From Lepidurus packardi (Eukaryota > Arthropoda > Branchiopoda > Notostraca > Triopsidae): 64,000 nt of DNA. The notes beneath the pieces are model-generated. The model was not told where the DNA came from, did not search any database, and saw nothing but the letters and a program-made list of their open reading frames with translations. The position numbers were made by a program, and so were the translations under genes. The stretch covers positions 7,626,001 through 7,690,000 of the forward strand of contig JAKZAN010000007.1 of NCBI GenBank assembly GCA_023053545.1, read 5' to 3'. Of the stretch, positions 44,601 through 58,700 are shown one piece after another (the stretch's first letter is position 1; the number at the start of each line of letters is the position of its first letter).

Positions 44601-46129
44601 CAAATAAATAAAAAACATATACCCTTTTCTGTGCCCAGGGACTTGGCTTCTTTTTCTTATGCCCAACTGAATCTTATGGAGAAAAATGAACTTTTTTACT
44701 TTATCTTTTATTCCCTGGGCTCTTCTCGGTAGGTTTCCCTGGCTCCTGAACGCACCCTTTTCCTGTTTTTTTTTTCAATATTTTTTTTTCGAAGTTTGTC
44801 AATGTTTGTTGCCAAAGGAATATAGAACTGGAGTTGCACTGCATCTTGAGCAGAAATTTTCGGACCTGATGAGATTGCCAAAACATGTTACATGAAAAAG
44901 TGGGTATCATCAAGGAATCGGTGCCACAAGCATTCGAGCATGCATTGCTGATTTGTTTTTCATTTATACTTTTATACTTTGCGCTTATCTAGTCAAACGA
45001 GGATATCGTCCGTGTCGCTCCACGTTTGAATAGGTGTTGGCGGGATTCTGTTTTTACCTTTTTCTCAAGTTCAAGAACCATCTTAAGCCTTGTGTCTCTC
45101 ATCTTACGTCTGGCCAACGCAGCAAGCTTCTTATAGTCTTCATCGCGAATGCATGGAAAGTTGTTTTCGCGTCGCAGAAACCAATTAGGCGGCGTTCTTC
45201 AACACTTCAAAGCCTTGGCAACACGTTCCCTCCGACTTGACTACATACATGGCATGTGCTTAGATGCTTTACTTTGCCTGGAACTCAAACAGCTTTCATG
45301 GGCAAAAGCCCATTATTCCCATTCAGTTTGGTCACATTTCGTTACCAATCGTTTTCTGTCGTGTGTTGCCACAATTTTCAAGAGCTATTGACGTAACAGC
45401 ACACAAAGAGGTTTGTTTTCTGAACGGATAACTCTTCATTATCTTCCTAACAAGTGCTATCTGGGACTCTCTCAAACAGCCATTTGTGGTGCTAATTGAA
45501 GCAGTATGTTTCTAATTTCGCTCGCTATTTTTATGGGGTTTCAGAATCCCTGTAACTTTTCCTCCCCAACGTTAGTTATTTCATGATATATGGGAGCAAG
45601 GAATGGCTGTCTGGGAAGGTGTTAGCTCCTAGTGGCTTCGATTATGGCATCAGGTTCGAGGAAGTGGAAAGCTTCTTAATTATATTATGCAAATATTAGG
45701 AATTTTCGCACTCCCTCGTTTTCTGTATTATGCAGATGAACGGCCATAAAACTTGTTACAGAGTGCGCTTTTCCTCGACGCTTATATCCGCGGGTTGTAA
45801 GCTCTTTTCACAGCCCAAAAGGAGGACCTTTTCTTTTTTTGTTTCAAACTCTCCAGGTCATACGTATTTTGTGGCAAGAGACTCGAGTTACCCACATATG
45901 TTTCGTGTCTAACATTAGCGCCCTATGGAACCATTGCAATTTATCCTCGCTTTTCCCTGGAGTGTAAAACTTTTAAAACGACTAGTTTAATCACTTCAGA
46001 GAAAAAGGCATATGAGAATAAAGGGTCTAATTCGTGGATAAGTAGGTAATTTGGTACCTAAGGTGCTGTACCAGTATCGTGCGTTAAAATGTGTAATTGG
46101 TATCAAAACGGAAGATAAAATATCAAACC
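35634..46129. other. Gene-poor tract, nothing recognised
   Basis: About 10.5 kb without a supportable exon or RNA gene. Local features are homopurine/homopyrimidine palindromes (near 36710-36740 and 41215-41265), a GC-richer patch around 39.5-40.2 kb and a strongly AT-rich simple stretch at 43560-43680. Open frames reach about 134 codons, within chance for this length. Confidence 0.6.
43560..43680. repeat. AT-rich low-complexity stretch
   Basis: A run of TAT/ATA-rich words (ATATACATTATATAG, ATCAATATCAATTATATCAG and similar) with almost no G or C for about 120 bp. It is probably decayed simple repeat. Confidence 0.7.
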
Positions 46130-47160
46130 AAGCCACCGATGTTTCCCATAAGGTCTAGCGGAGACTCGTGGCGTTACGTCGGCCTGCCTTGCCGAAGGTA
46201 CTGTCCCGTTCAACGTAAAAGCGTAACTTTAGGACTGCCTTACTAAAGGGGCAACCAACGAACATCTTGGTTTGGGAACGTGTCAAATTCCCTGATTAAT
46301 CTCCATGGAAGGGACTTACGAGGGAGGAAGTTTTACACAGCAACGTAGCCCTCGTTTTTCCTACTGTGTTAACCTATATATTTTGGGTGCAGTGACGGAA
46401 TAATGAATAAGGCAAAGTAACAGGGATGGATGTTGCTCGTAACCGAGACATGCTCCTTTTACTTCGGCTTTATGCTACGAAGCCCGACACGAAGCTATGA
46501 AACCCTTTGGGGACATAATTGTAACTGTCCCGTTCTGAAATAAAAGCTACCGCTGTTACCAGTAAGGTCAGGCGAGAACTCGTAGACTAGTTCGGCCTGC
46601 CTCGCCAATAGCGTCATGACGCAAAACTGAATAATGAATAAAAACCGTGCGAATATAGTTCTTATCCGAACTCGTCTGGCTTCTTCGGCTTGGCGTTGCA
46701 TCACTCGGTAGCTTTTTTTATGGATGGAATAATACACTGATACAGCCGGGATTTCCCCCTATTACTTCGGCTCGGTACTACGATTAGCCCGGTACCTTTT
46801 GGGGGACATAATAGTACCTATCCCGTTTCGAAACAGAAGCTACCTACGTTACCAAAAGGCCAGCCGGGAACTTGTAGCCTTAGTTCGGCCTGTCTTACCA
46901 ATGTAGCTCCATGTAGCACCATAGCACCATGGCCCAATAATGAATAATGAAATGAAACCGTGCGAATGTAGCTCCTAACCGGGACTCGTCTAGCTACTTC
47001 GGCTTGATGTTGCTTCACTCGGTAGGTATTTTATGACGGATGGAATGGTACAGTAAGGCTACAATGAATATAAACCGGTAAACCCGAGCGAAAGGTGCGC
47101 TTAACCGGCCTAGTAGAAACACTCCGGCTTGATCTTACTTTGCTCGGTATATTTTTTTTT
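46130..47160. repeat. Diverged tandem repeat, period about 300 bp, roughly three units
   Basis: Several anchor blocks recur in the same order. Block A, TTCGGCCTGCCTCGCC-like: near 46184 (TCGGCCTGCC), 46588 and 46886. Block B, GGGGACATAATTGTA/GGGGGACATAATAGTA: near 46508 and 46801. Block C, a CTTCGGCTT core followed by a CACTCGGTA tail: near 46690 and 47002, with a third diverged copy ending CTCGGTA near 47130. Copies 2 and 3 are about 295-315 bp apart; copy 1 is more rearranged (about 400 bp). It contains no coding frame and could be a satellite fragment or nested SINE-like copies. Confidence 0.75.
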
Positions 47161-50100
47161 CTACGGGATAGTCCTTACTTCGTCCCATTGGGGAATGTCG
47201 GCGTGTCAATCTGACAAGAAGCTGATTCTTTGCAGATTTTTAGAGCCTGATCGTGCTTCACTCTGGGAGTCGGTACGGTCAATGACGATACGTGAAGAAG
47301 GTTACTGTCCTGTTAAAGCTGAAATTTTTTTTCACGCATATAAACAAGGTCATTCCTTGCTTATAGGTGCCTCCTCCCCATCCTGCCCTTTCGTCATGTT
47401 ACGTTTACCACACATTCGGCCTTCCCATGATTGTGAAGAGCTCCTCCCACAAGCTTCAAGTATCTGTGCTTAAAGTTTCATCACAATCATAATTTCTGAA
47501 TAGTGGTCCGTTAAGAGAACATGTCCAACGCCATTTGGTTTACTCCGTTCCCTATCGTTACGCACCGCACGGTGCCCTAGTATGGGACAGTTATGTTAAA
47601 TATTACACAAGTTGAGGTTCGCTCGACGCCAGTCAAATGTCCTGTTAACCCTCATGTGAAGCCTTGATGACTAATGAAGTGGAAGGGAACTGTCACCGCA
47701 TCCCTGTCGCTTTCAGTGAATCGAGAATTCTATATAAAAGGTGTTTGAGAAATGTTTTTCTTTCTTTTTTCGTGTCCATGCCTTATGCGTGGGAACATGA
47801 ACAAATGCTAATATTAAGTTACTAAGGAGAAAAATAGTAAGAAAATCTCCTACGTCAACAGAAAGGGCCCTTCTTCTTTATCTCCCTTACGAGCCCTACA
47901 TGGAACATACATACATCATCAGGTATTACTTTACCATTGAAAGACACACTAGCCCCTCGTGACAACCCGCAAGTCGTTTCTTTTATCCTCCAAACTTGAA
48001 CGTGTAAGCTTCTTCTAACTATTTATATAACTCTCCCAAGCTTTCCAGAAAACCTTGCTGTCCCCCTTTTTTCCATCTCCAAAATGCCGAGTAACTGCAT
48101 TACGAATGAAACTCCCCGACAAGTGGAGGGTTGCAACACACACATACACACACATGATGCCCCCCCCCCCCACTCCGAAGATCATTTACAACTTTCACGT
48201 AGTCTATTTCTCAGTGTGCTTTTAGCACCACCCCGAATTTCCATCTGAAAAGAGAATTTGTTGGACTGTTATTTTTACAATAACTTTACTCTTTACTCCG
48301 TTCCTTCCCACCTCTAAAATCCTAGATGAAAAAGAATAGCATGATTACATAGTCTTCACTCCCAATAGCGTCTCGATCTGGGAGCAATCTCGAAAGATTT
48401 TAACTTTGCATTAGTTCTCTTTGCTTCTTATACTGTCTCACTCTCTTTGCATTGAACAAATGAAGATAGATTTATCTATTAAATGGTTTCCCAAATTCAC
48501 ACTAACTGCTGCGCGACTGACTGCTTAACAGGGTTGCAAAAGAATTCCCAACAAAGAAGATGTTGCGAGTACTTTTGGCTCGGAAAGTTAGCTTTTCAGA
48601 CACCGAGGAACAATATGACGGTTATTAGGCGAGTAGAATGTGCGCGTCTTATAAGATCCCCTCATATTGCTGTAATGATTGCTATATGGTGGCAAAACAA
48701 GGAAGCTGCTTTCTACCCAGCCCTCCATTCTTCTACACAGCAAGATGCTCGGTTCTATGCTCTGGAAATGATGGGCCTCTTCATGCAGAGCTCTGTGACC
48801 TCTTATCCTTCGGGGTGCCAAAGAGTCTATTAATTGTTAGCTCTCTTATCTACTGTGGAGATAACTTCTTCTCTTTATTGCTTCTAGCTAGAGCGTTAGT
48901 TTGATGCGTGTCGACCGTAGGATTCTTGAAGAAATAACGGGGGGGGGGGGGGGGGGGAGACCCTTTATAACGTGCACAAGTACTCCGAAATGCATTTGAA
49001 GGGACCGTAGATCTCGCGATATTACTTACATCCAGTCGCCCTGGTGACCATAATATGGACGCTAAGTTGGGGTTCTTTCATCAGAAAAGTTACGCTCCAA
49101 GTCACGTGATGGTTGCTGGGCTACTGCAGTAATATAAACTTACATCCTTCGTTAAAACTACGCTTTGATTATAAGCTATGCAATAGTAAGAATACTCAAC
49201 GGGCAATTTTTTTGCGAATGGAGGGGGTATGCTTAGTGCTTTAAGAGGGGGTGTCAATCCAGTTACGTCTTCTCTTACTAGACCGCAGTAGAAATAGAAG
49301 TCTAAGGGAAATTTCCGAATAAAATGGGTTCAGTGGGTTCTGCCTTATTTATGTATCACGCGTCCCTTCCGTGCACAACAGCAGGAACTACGCTGTTTTT
49401 TTCCTTTTTTCTTAGCATTTTTTGGAATCGAAAGACTTAAAAAGTTAGCCATTGTGACAAACAACGAAAACGTTTATTACCACTTCGGTTCAAACAAGGA
49501 ATATAAACACAGCCCAAGAACCGTCCCAACACAAAAGGCGGGGTGGGTGGTTGCAAAAGCAGGCGGATTATGAAAATGCCTTGTCAAGAAAAGAAGCTTT
49601 TAAAGATTTTGGCTCCTTTTTTTCGAGGAAAACTTTTCTGCAATTCCGAGCGACTTCTGAAAGCGCCTGGAGGGATTTTTCAGTAGCTTATGCACTCCTT
49701 GCATCATTAACAGCTCTGGTAAGCTTGACAGGAACCTGCGGACACACACGTTTCGCGTGAACCTTTAATTTCCGCGACCAAGTTGCAATTTCCCTAGTCA
49801 GGCAAAAATATCTCTTGCCGTCGGCCATGGTTAGGTACGCCGAACTATTGAGGTTGTCGAGTGACATGGGAAAAACGATAAAAAAAAGAGTTCTCTTGTT
49901 ATACCGGAGCGTTTTCGTCCAAGTCTGCGTCAGTCCAATCTAGATATTCAGGCCCCGCTTGTATCAGCATGTTGGTATTGTGATATGTATGTTGTGTGTG
50001 TGTGTCTCGCGGGTTTGGGGGCTGTGCATAGTAGAGTCGTTGTTTGATCACCTAGTTCCTGTGTGGGGAAGTTGGCCAGCGTAATGTGTGCATGGAAGAA

Positions 50101-53100
50101 ACTTGATGCTTTATACATGAGGCATCTTCGCCTTGACTGCTCCATTATGCATCGGGCCATGAAAGAAGGACGCGTCCGTTATGTTGTAGTCCTTCACCCC
50201 TCGCCCCCCTCCAGCGTTGCCGCGGGTAAGAAGAGGCGAAACAAACCTTGAGGCAGAGAAGGGTGTCTCTCCTCTTGCTCTTTTAGACTTAATATTTCCC
50301 CATCCACCGTTCTGCGGCAAGCTTTTTGGCACGACACTCTTGTCGCCGATAAACGTGACAAAACCTCCCTCTTTCCCTAGTTCTTTCTTCTTATTGTTCC
50401 CACTTTTTTTCCCCAAGTGAAGCTCAGCTTCATCTTTTAGAATATTAAATTCACCACCCATACAAGTCTCACGAACGGGACGGATATGAAAAAGCAGTGA
50501 TCAGATCCCCAAGCCAAATCTGCTTTTTTAAAAAGGGAGAATAACGAAAAAGCATCCTGCGAATTCTCTTCTCTACAAAAGCACTTGCAGGTTTTCCTAA
50601 TAAAATTCTATATTTAGGTTTAGGGTTCCTTACACACGTGCTATAGAAATGGAAGCTTACTTGTCCAGTGGTTCAGTTCTCATTTCCTACGTCTTGGAAA
50701 GTCGTTAGGAACTTTTAAAAAGTAAATGTTTCACAAGCGAGAAAAATAAACTGAAAAGAAAAGTGTCCTTTGTTCTGTCCTGGGTCGTTGTATAGACGTC
50801 ATTACTGGGTAGTTTTAGGGTTCAGGCAACTCAGAATTTGTTGCTGTCGCCTTTTGCGTTGGAAAACGTTACGGTTAGCCTTGTCAGCTTTTGTCTTGAA
50901 AATCGGGGCAAAGGAAAGTTTGTTTCTCTTTGTCATCTTGAGAGGAGCTTTAAAAGTGAGGAACATTTCAAACGTCGTTCTCGTAACAAACCTATTGAGT
51001 CAGTCTTTCAGCTCGAATATAAACACTTGGGGGTTCTAGTGCCCCTCCCCCCTTTCCACCTCCCTCCTCCCTACCCAATAGACGTTGTTAAAGCCTGGAC
51101 TGTGCGTTAAAGAGGACAGTCCGTAATCTCTAGCCGAATCGTCCCTCTTGGCACGTCCTCAAACGCACTTGGAATTTACATGTCAGACGCAAGGACTTTG
51201 CACCCCTCACCCCACCCCCTCGCTTTCACCCCTTGTGTGCCTTGTCTTGGATAACTTGCGTATGTGTCCCTGTCCCTCAGATTTCTCCACCATGTTATTT
51301 GCCCCCTTTCCTCTTCTTTTTGACCCCCAAGTCTTCATGATATAAAAGCCCATAGTCCAGTTTTATGACCGGAGGGGAAATCGATGGGTGAACGAAAAGA
51401 GCAAAGCCGAAGACATTAGGTGATCATGGGGGCCACTTTGGCTGGTAGCTGGATCGGCAGGATCAGACTCAAATCACTCAACCCAGTCTGGTGCACCCCG
51501 GGACCCACGAGGTCACTTTCGCCTTATAACAGGGAAGAGATTTGGCTAAGATTCGGCTAAGTTCTTCCACCATGGGAGGGGGAGGGGGGGTGTCTTTTGG
51601 GGAACGCGTTCATAGCCCCCGGTAATAGTCCATCCCAAGGTTCAGTGGAGAGAATCCAAATTTATATGGTCTAAGGCGGGGAGGAAAAGAGAAAAGAGAT
51701 TGCGGCTATAAGAACACATATATACCACACCGAAAAGAGGAAGAGGCGAGGTGACTTGTCACCGTCAGGTCGTGTTTACCAGCGATTGCGTTGGTCGGGA
51801 GCAAGTTGGAGACAAAACATGGGCTCCTATAACTCGTTATGGACATCAGCCATTGGTATAAGGCCTCGTAAGCGGGAATTCTGCAGCCAGAGATAAGGGC
51901 GCAAAGAAATGTCATTGAAATGGCCGTCTGTAAGAGCTGGCGAAAATAAAAAGAAATGCGGGAGCGTAGAAAGGATCAGGGAAAATTGTGGAGGCAAAAG
52001 GATTAAAGACAAGGCGCTCGACAGAGTCACTGACGTCCAGGAAAAGATCTCTTATGCGCATTTTGCGAAAGGGGACACTGATCAGCGAGGCTAGCTGCTC
52101 TTTACAAAAAAAAATGGCTGAGCTGGCTGATTGGAAACGGAATAGATATTGATTGCCAGAGATTAGACAGGGCTATATACCAAGCACACAAAGACTAAAA
52201 TCAGCAAGGAAAAGCTCTTTTCTTGTAAACGTCTCCTTGGCTTGGATGGGGAGAGGAGCTAAATGTTAAGAGAGGGGCATAAAGTTGCCGGGTTTTTGCC
52301 TCGGTTTCCTTTTTTATGGTACTTCCGGTCCTGATTTCTGCTGGCCGATCTACGCCAAGACGGTCGAGAAAGGGGGGGATCCCGTTCCAGTTCAATGAGA
52401 CCCCGTTTTTCCTGGTCGCGATAGCATAAAGATGGCTATAAATGGGTCAGGGGAGTGCGCGTTTGTATGATACGGTTAGGAATTTTTCTCGGTAAAAATG
52501 TCGGGTTTCCTGATGACTCTGCAAGCCTTGCTGGACGGAAATTAGGCTTATGGGAGTTATACGAAGGGGGGAGGTATCTGAGATGAAACGGTAGTTTGAG
52601 AACAACATCCGTACATGCTCTAGCATCCCTGGTTAATCAATAGTTCCCCTTTTCTTCGGATATCAGCTGTCAAGTATGGTTAACCAAGCGGGCGTTCCGC
52701 AAAAAGTTGCTAGTTGTATGGTGCGTGAAGCTGGTAAAAGCAGAGTAGAAGCTGGGTAAGGAGCAAATGGGACAACAAAGCGGAGAAATGACTGCGGCTG
52801 CCATAGTGTAGTGTGAGAGAGAAAAGAAGGGAAAAGTGAAAAGACAGAAGAATGAGGCCTAATTTGGCTAATTGGAGTGCTTCTCCTGATAAGCTCCTGG
52901 AGAATTTCTTTCCACTCTGGTAGCACTATGATGGGTAATCAATGGGCGACATCATTTATCAATGTTTCTCCTTCGACGTCAGCTCGTGAGCATAACAAAA
53001 AGATGCTATGCTAACGCATCTCTCCTCTCGATTGACACCATAAAAGGAGTTTGGGTAGAGTTTGGGTGTTACTACGTACATAAAAAAGGATCAGCGGGGA

Positions 53101-55530
53101 GGGGCAGTAAACGGTGGAACGAGCTTCAAGTGAAGTTTCCAATGTAATGTGAAACTCGTCGGATCATCTACGAATCATGCCGGGGTCTTCGAGCTAACGC
53201 TGTGCGGTCTGCGATGCTTCTTCTAACCCTTTTCCTTGTTCTTAACCTTATCCTATCCCTTTCTTCCGGAAGGCACGGTCAATACCAATCGACTGGCCCA
53301 AAGAAAAGCAGTCAGGACTCCTACGTTGTCTCCCTTTGTCGTTTAACGCAGGGACGACTGAAGAAACAGCTTCTAAGGCTCTCCTACGGTCTGTTGTCGG
53401 GAGCAAAAGACGGAGGGGGGTACTCCGCCGTACCGTTGGTGGCGTAAAATTCGTAACGCGTGGCGTATTTGTTATATTTTCCATACTTTTTTATCGAAAC
53501 AAAACTTGGGCCGAAATTTACTATAGCACAGAAATTAGAGCTCTAGAAACGTTTCTGTTAACTTTTTCAAACATGTCCCGAGTTTTCCTACATTTTTCTT
53601 ATCGCTCTTTCTCGCTCTTGTATTTTTATCAGAGAAACAGGGGGGCAAGAAGAAAAAGATAGAAAAAGCAATATCGCCCAGGAAGCTCTTGAATAGTTGA
53701 TAATAAGAGCTTTTCGCCTCGGTAAGGAGAATGGGTTTTTCCTTTTCTTACCGAAGCAGAAATGGCCAATGGCTCCCAAACTTTGTTCTGGCTGCTTCTT
53801 TCTACAGAGTCCTCTCTCCTCTCCCTCTCTCTCAATCTCTTTACTATGGTTGCTGGTATCACAAACGCGGCGAGGAGCTCGGCGTCCTCCGTCTACTCAC
53901 ACAATGCTCGCAAGAGCAACAATACCAAGTTATAAAAAAAACGTTATGAAATTATGTAAGAGGATAAGAAGAGCCCCGAAAAGAGTTTTGAGAAAGTAAC
54001 GAAGACAGATATTAGGTTTTCCAAAAGGCTAAGCGAAAGAAATGTTTCAAATTGTTCGCGTTGCTGGCTGACTGGAATGCGCAGTAAACGGTCTAAAAAA
54101 GTGATGTTTTGTTTACATTCGTAAATTGACGCTGTCGATTAAGCCACAGAGGAACTTCGGCCCCAGCCTGAAGTTTCCCCAGGAAAGCAAAGGGTTGTTT
54201 TTGAGGAGGTATGAGCTACGAATTGCGCCTTTAGACACGTTTAATATACACATTACACAGCAATTCGGCTGTGCCAAACTCTGAAACTTACGAAGTTCTG
54301 GACGCCACGCGGCTACGTATTCCACAACAAGGCCTGTCCTGAAAAGAAAAACACCCATCGAGGCGCAATTCCATCTACGCAAGCGCTGCGCTGCGGGGTA
54401 TTGCTGGCCCGCTGGGCGAAGAAACGCAGGTCCCAGCTACTACTGCTGCTGGAGATCCAAACGACTGCTCCATCGACAACGACACTTTAGCGTCCGGCAA
54501 CCAGGTCATTCAGTATACGTGGTGACGAGACTCTGTTTGGGTGACTGTCCCCCTTCCAAATCCCGCCCCGGCTTTTCGCCTTAGAACTCTCAGTTTTGTC
54601 GCTTTTCTTTTGCATGGATTGCGGCACCTAAAAACCGATCCACAAAGGTACGTTTGACCGGTTACTTTGTCTTTACTACAGCGCAATGTGCACTAAAAGA
54701 TTCAGTTCCTGGACCTCCTGCTTAGGAAAGTTGGGAAGCTGCTTGTCTACTGTGTAGTTTCAGGAAATCTGTTGGAGTGTAGCGGTAAAATTCGATCAAA
54801 AGCTCCATGAACACTTGCTTTTGATATTGCGCGCGAGATAGATACTCGACTTTGACGCGGGCCAAAGCAAAGTTAAGATGGGAGGGTTTAATGCAAAATT
54901 CTGGTGTTGGAAAGTGAATAAGCAGTTAGCTGGCAAAATAATTGGACATTTGTCCCCTCCGTCCTACGGTTTGCCCAGCACATTCTCAATGCATGAGAGA
55001 TGTGGAGCGTTGTAAAATGAATGCTGTGTCAGCAAGGGAATTCTCGTTGTACTTAATTGCCTTCAACGCGTAGAAGCGGGTCGTTTTGTCGGTATTGAGA
55101 GGGAGTTGATTTCCAGAGATGAAGGAGAGCATTTTTCTGCTGTGAAAATATTGCTCATGGATGTCAAGCTCCAAGGCGGCTATAACACAAATCCAAGATT
55201 TGTGATCTTGCAATCGGATTCTGCATTGGGAAGTTGCTTCGCTGTTGACCCGGCGTGCCCTCAATCTCGCTTTTCCCTCTTGCCACAGCTTGCTGGGAGT
55301 TCCGCGTGATGAAGTGTCCTCGTGATCTTCCGATTGCAAGCAGGCAGCTCCTTCTTTTGACTTTTCTGAGGACAGCACGCAAGTCAACCTGATACGAATC
55401 TGATGCATATACGTAACAAGCACTCTCCCCTCTCTTTTTGCCAACGTATTTTATTCATTGTTGCATCTATCCATCGGGTATACGGTGTAAGATCACCAAC
55501 AGCAATACATGAAAAGACTACGTACGCACT
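47161..55530. other. Gene-poor tract with homopolymer runs, nothing recognised
   Basis: About 8.4 kb without a supportable gene. It contains a (CA)n patch and C-run near 48135-48172, a 19-base G run at 48939-48957 and a TG-rich patch near 49990. The largest open frame (54986-55444, minus, 152 codons) has no motif, compositional bias or splice support. Confidence 0.6.
48939..48957 (+). repeat. Poly-G run (19 G)
   Basis: An uninterrupted 19-base G homopolymer. The exact length may be an assembly or sequencing artefact. Confidence 0.9.
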
Positions 55531-55537
55531 GTATAGC

Positions 55538-55710
55538 ACGTTTAAAAAATAACGACCCAAACAAAACATACTGTCCTAATGACCCGCTTGTGCGTCTGGA
55601 AACAGTGCTGCGAATAGCCGTCCATTCGGAACGGCTATTCGTGTTCCCAGACGCACAGTTGCGGGCCATTAGGACGGTACCTTTTGTTTGGGTCGTTTTT
55701 CTTTAAACGT
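55538..55710. mobile_element. Foldback (MITE-like) inverted-repeat element, about 173 bp
   Basis: Almost the whole element is two inverted arms. The left arm (55538-55623) begins ACGTTTAAAAAATAACGACC. The right arm (55628-55710) ends GGTCGTTTTTCTTTAAACGT. The blocks ACGACCCAAACAAAA, TGCGTCTGG, GAATAGCCG and CCTAATG/CATTAGG pair across the centre, with a loop of a few bases and small indels. It has no coding capacity. A partly matching outer extension (GTATAGC on the left, GCTATAC-like ACTGTAC on the right) makes the true termini and any target-site duplication unclear. This layout is typical of a non-autonomous DNA transposon. Confidence 0.85.
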
Positions 55711-58700
55711 ACTGTACCGTCCTTTAGAAGTTTTCATTGTTGCCGCTTTTATGCATCCCTTGCTATTTGTTAGCTTACTTCTGTTAGATGTCAGGGCCTG
55801 TCGCAGATGCGACTTGTCTTGTTACTATACACTCAAACTCGAGAACTTGGCCAAGGCTTCTTGAGATTCCCTGGGTGCTGCACTCCTACCGTCTTTCCTT
55901 GTGCAAATACATTAGCGAAATGAGAGTCGATACCGTTGCATTCTTGGAATGTCTTCTCTTGTCTCCGACCGACTGGAAGGAAGAAGGGCATGGGGATGCA
56001 TTAGAGATGATATCAAAAGCATTATCGCTACTAGAAACAGGGGTGTAGCTAGGTGGGCGCAAAGTACACAACTGCGTACCATTTGTTATCTGGATAGGCC
56101 CGAAAAGTCTACCATAAAGAGCAAAAATTATTCATCTAATGTAGGGAAAGAAGAAGCGAGCTGGGGAATTTAACACGCATTCGTGAAAACTGAATGAGGT
56201 TTTAATTTCTCGAAGATAAGTGTTGTAGAGGGGAGCTTTTCGGTGTTGAAAAATACCTTTTTGGAAAATTCGGTATAGTCACTTAACACATTCAGCCTAA
56301 AAACAGAAGCTTAGGGAAATTGCACCTCCTTCCCTAGGAAAAAGACCTCCTCTAATTAACACCTGGTCGAGTTTCTCTTTCCAGGGAGACGGGTGTCGTC
56401 GAAGATACGACTTTTTCATTTTTTCTCTCAAAAGTGGATCACTTTACTGCAATGTTGTATGATCAGTGAGAAACAGTTGTATTAGTCCGCTCGCTCTATT
56501 TGCAAAGAGACCTGTCCCATATCGTTGAAACCCGTTGATGAGTTCAAGCCGACTTCCTCCGAGGGTTGAAAATCCAAATACGTTGTCAGTGTCAGCCGTT
56601 TGGGGAAAATGGCGGAATGTGAAAACGGTGATGCCGAAAGATATATTTTTTCGATTGGGAAATTTAATTTTCTTGTAAGTCTAGTGTGTCCAGAGGAAGT
56701 ACTTAGAGCAACAAAAGTACTCCATCTGGTATCTTCAGAAAGAGTATATTGATTTGATCGAAGCATTTCAATAAACTGCCGCAGTAATAGGTGTTTTAAA
56801 AATTATGCGAGCTGACGCCGAAGTTTCACGAACTTAACTCTGAAGCAAGGACAATGGCAGATTCAGTGTTTACAAAAGTCGATGCCCCATATGTGGCAGT
56901 AAGGCAAAAAGGAGTAATGCAACAGAAGAAAATCCAGAGATGTTGTACCGAAGAAATGTTTTTGTTCCTTTTTTGGACCACGTAGTTTCAGAATTACAAA
57001 CCCAACTAGTGCACAAGTGACAGAAGTTTTTGGCTCAGTATTTGACCCCTGCAAAGGTGAAGGGGCTTGATCTAGACTCGCTACAGGGAAAGCAAATTGT
57101 CAAGCATATATACAAAGCTTTTCGAGAGGACCTGGCACAGTTTACTTCCAAGGATTTTTAATAACAAGCTTTATCATGGCCGTAAAGTGGAAGGATGTTT
57201 GGCTCGACCAAGTACAAAAGAAAATTGTTGACACTGTATCATCAATTAGCGGTGATTACTACCCTAATGGTAGACATATGTTTAGTTAAGTTACAATAAA
57301 AGTTACGTAATTGTTTTTGTCTCAGGCCCAGAAAAGGGGTTTGCGTACCTTTTGAAAATACCTGGCTACGTCCCTGACTAGGGAGGTAACAATAACAGTA
57401 CACCCCATCAGGTCTCGTGGGTAGATATATATGCCACATGTTAGAATATGGAGAATATCGAATAAAGGGGATTCGACACTAAAAGCCGAGTGGCCATTCA
57501 AAGAAAACCTCCCCCACCCTTTACTAGTGAGGAAGGATATGCATCTTTCCTTCCGTTTTCACATACGTAAACGTATTAGACCAGTTCTTCAAGTACATTT
57601 GAGATTTCTCTTATGGTGTCACATCGTTGCTTTGTTCTTAGTTATTGCGACAACGAGATCAGCTTGCAGCTTTATTTTTTCTCGGATCTTTTGAATTTTT
57701 CTTCTTCTTATTGGAGGGTTTCATTTCGAGTGAGCTCTCTCTACCTTTTGCCGTCTTTCATTGCAGGTTTATCTTTATTCAGCGAGCTGGGACAAGACAC
57801 ACCTATATCTGAATTGGAGAAAAAAGTTTAAGAAAAAACTTAACGCTTTGGGAGGTGGCAGTTCTTCGTGCCGTTCACTAGAAATCTGTGTAGTTTATCA
57901 TCGTTTACTTCTGCAAGTCTTTTTGCTTTCTGTTAGAAGCATCGGCAAGTTTTTGCCATAACAAGTTTGCTGTTTTACTCTTGCCATTCCCGACGGGTTC
58001 GTAAACTATGCCCCGGTGGAAGAAGATATGCGCACCAACACACTGCCTTCGCCCCCCATTACTAGATTTCTTTTCCTTTTCCCCTTTTTTCGCGTTGTGT
58101 TACTTAATAGCCACTGGATAATTCAAGCACGCATCTGCAGCTAATAGGAAAAATGGGAAAAGACTTTTCCAGGGAGATAATTTCAAGCCAAAAAGGTTGA
58201 ATTACAGGTTTGAGGAACTACAAGTAGACTTTTAATTTCGTGCTTTCATGACAAACCTTTTTTCCTATTTATAATACAAACCGCCATTTTTAATACTCAG
58301 GTGATTTTTCTGGGGTGGGGAATAGCAGGTTGTTTTCGTCTCGGAGTCTTAAAGGAACGAAAACCAATTAAAGAATTGTAATAAAGGAGCAGTGTGACGT
58401 AGCCTATGGCGTGCATGCAACCCGTGCTTTCGATAATCGCTTTAGAGAGAAAGGAAAAGAATGGGGGAAACTATTCTTTGTTAGGTTTTCAGAGTAGTTT
58501 GCATGCGGTTATGTGCTTTTGTTTGCATAGACTGATATTATGTTTGCTAGGCTGTTACATGCTCAGGTCCTCTCCAATTTTTTTTTTTGGTGTGTGGAAC
58601 ATACCTAACGCACCTTTTTTCCCCTATATTTGGATGCTCTTGCTTGCCACTAGACTCTTTAAGTACAACAGAAAGAGAAAACAGGGAGGAAGAAAATAAC

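Noticed and set aside
49103-49108. CACGTG E-boxes in the gene-poor block (also near 35801, 37333, 40123, 50635, 60186)
   Set aside because: Their number is in line with chance for a 6-mer in 64 kb and they are far from supported starts.
54986-55444. 152-codon minus-strand ORF in the gene-poor block
   Set aside because: A frame of this length is expected a few times by chance in 64 kb; no domain, no splice partners, no polyA context.
55788-56048. 86-codon ATG ORF just after the foldback element
   Set aside because: No similarity to a transposase or other family that I recognise; position beside the element is likely chance.
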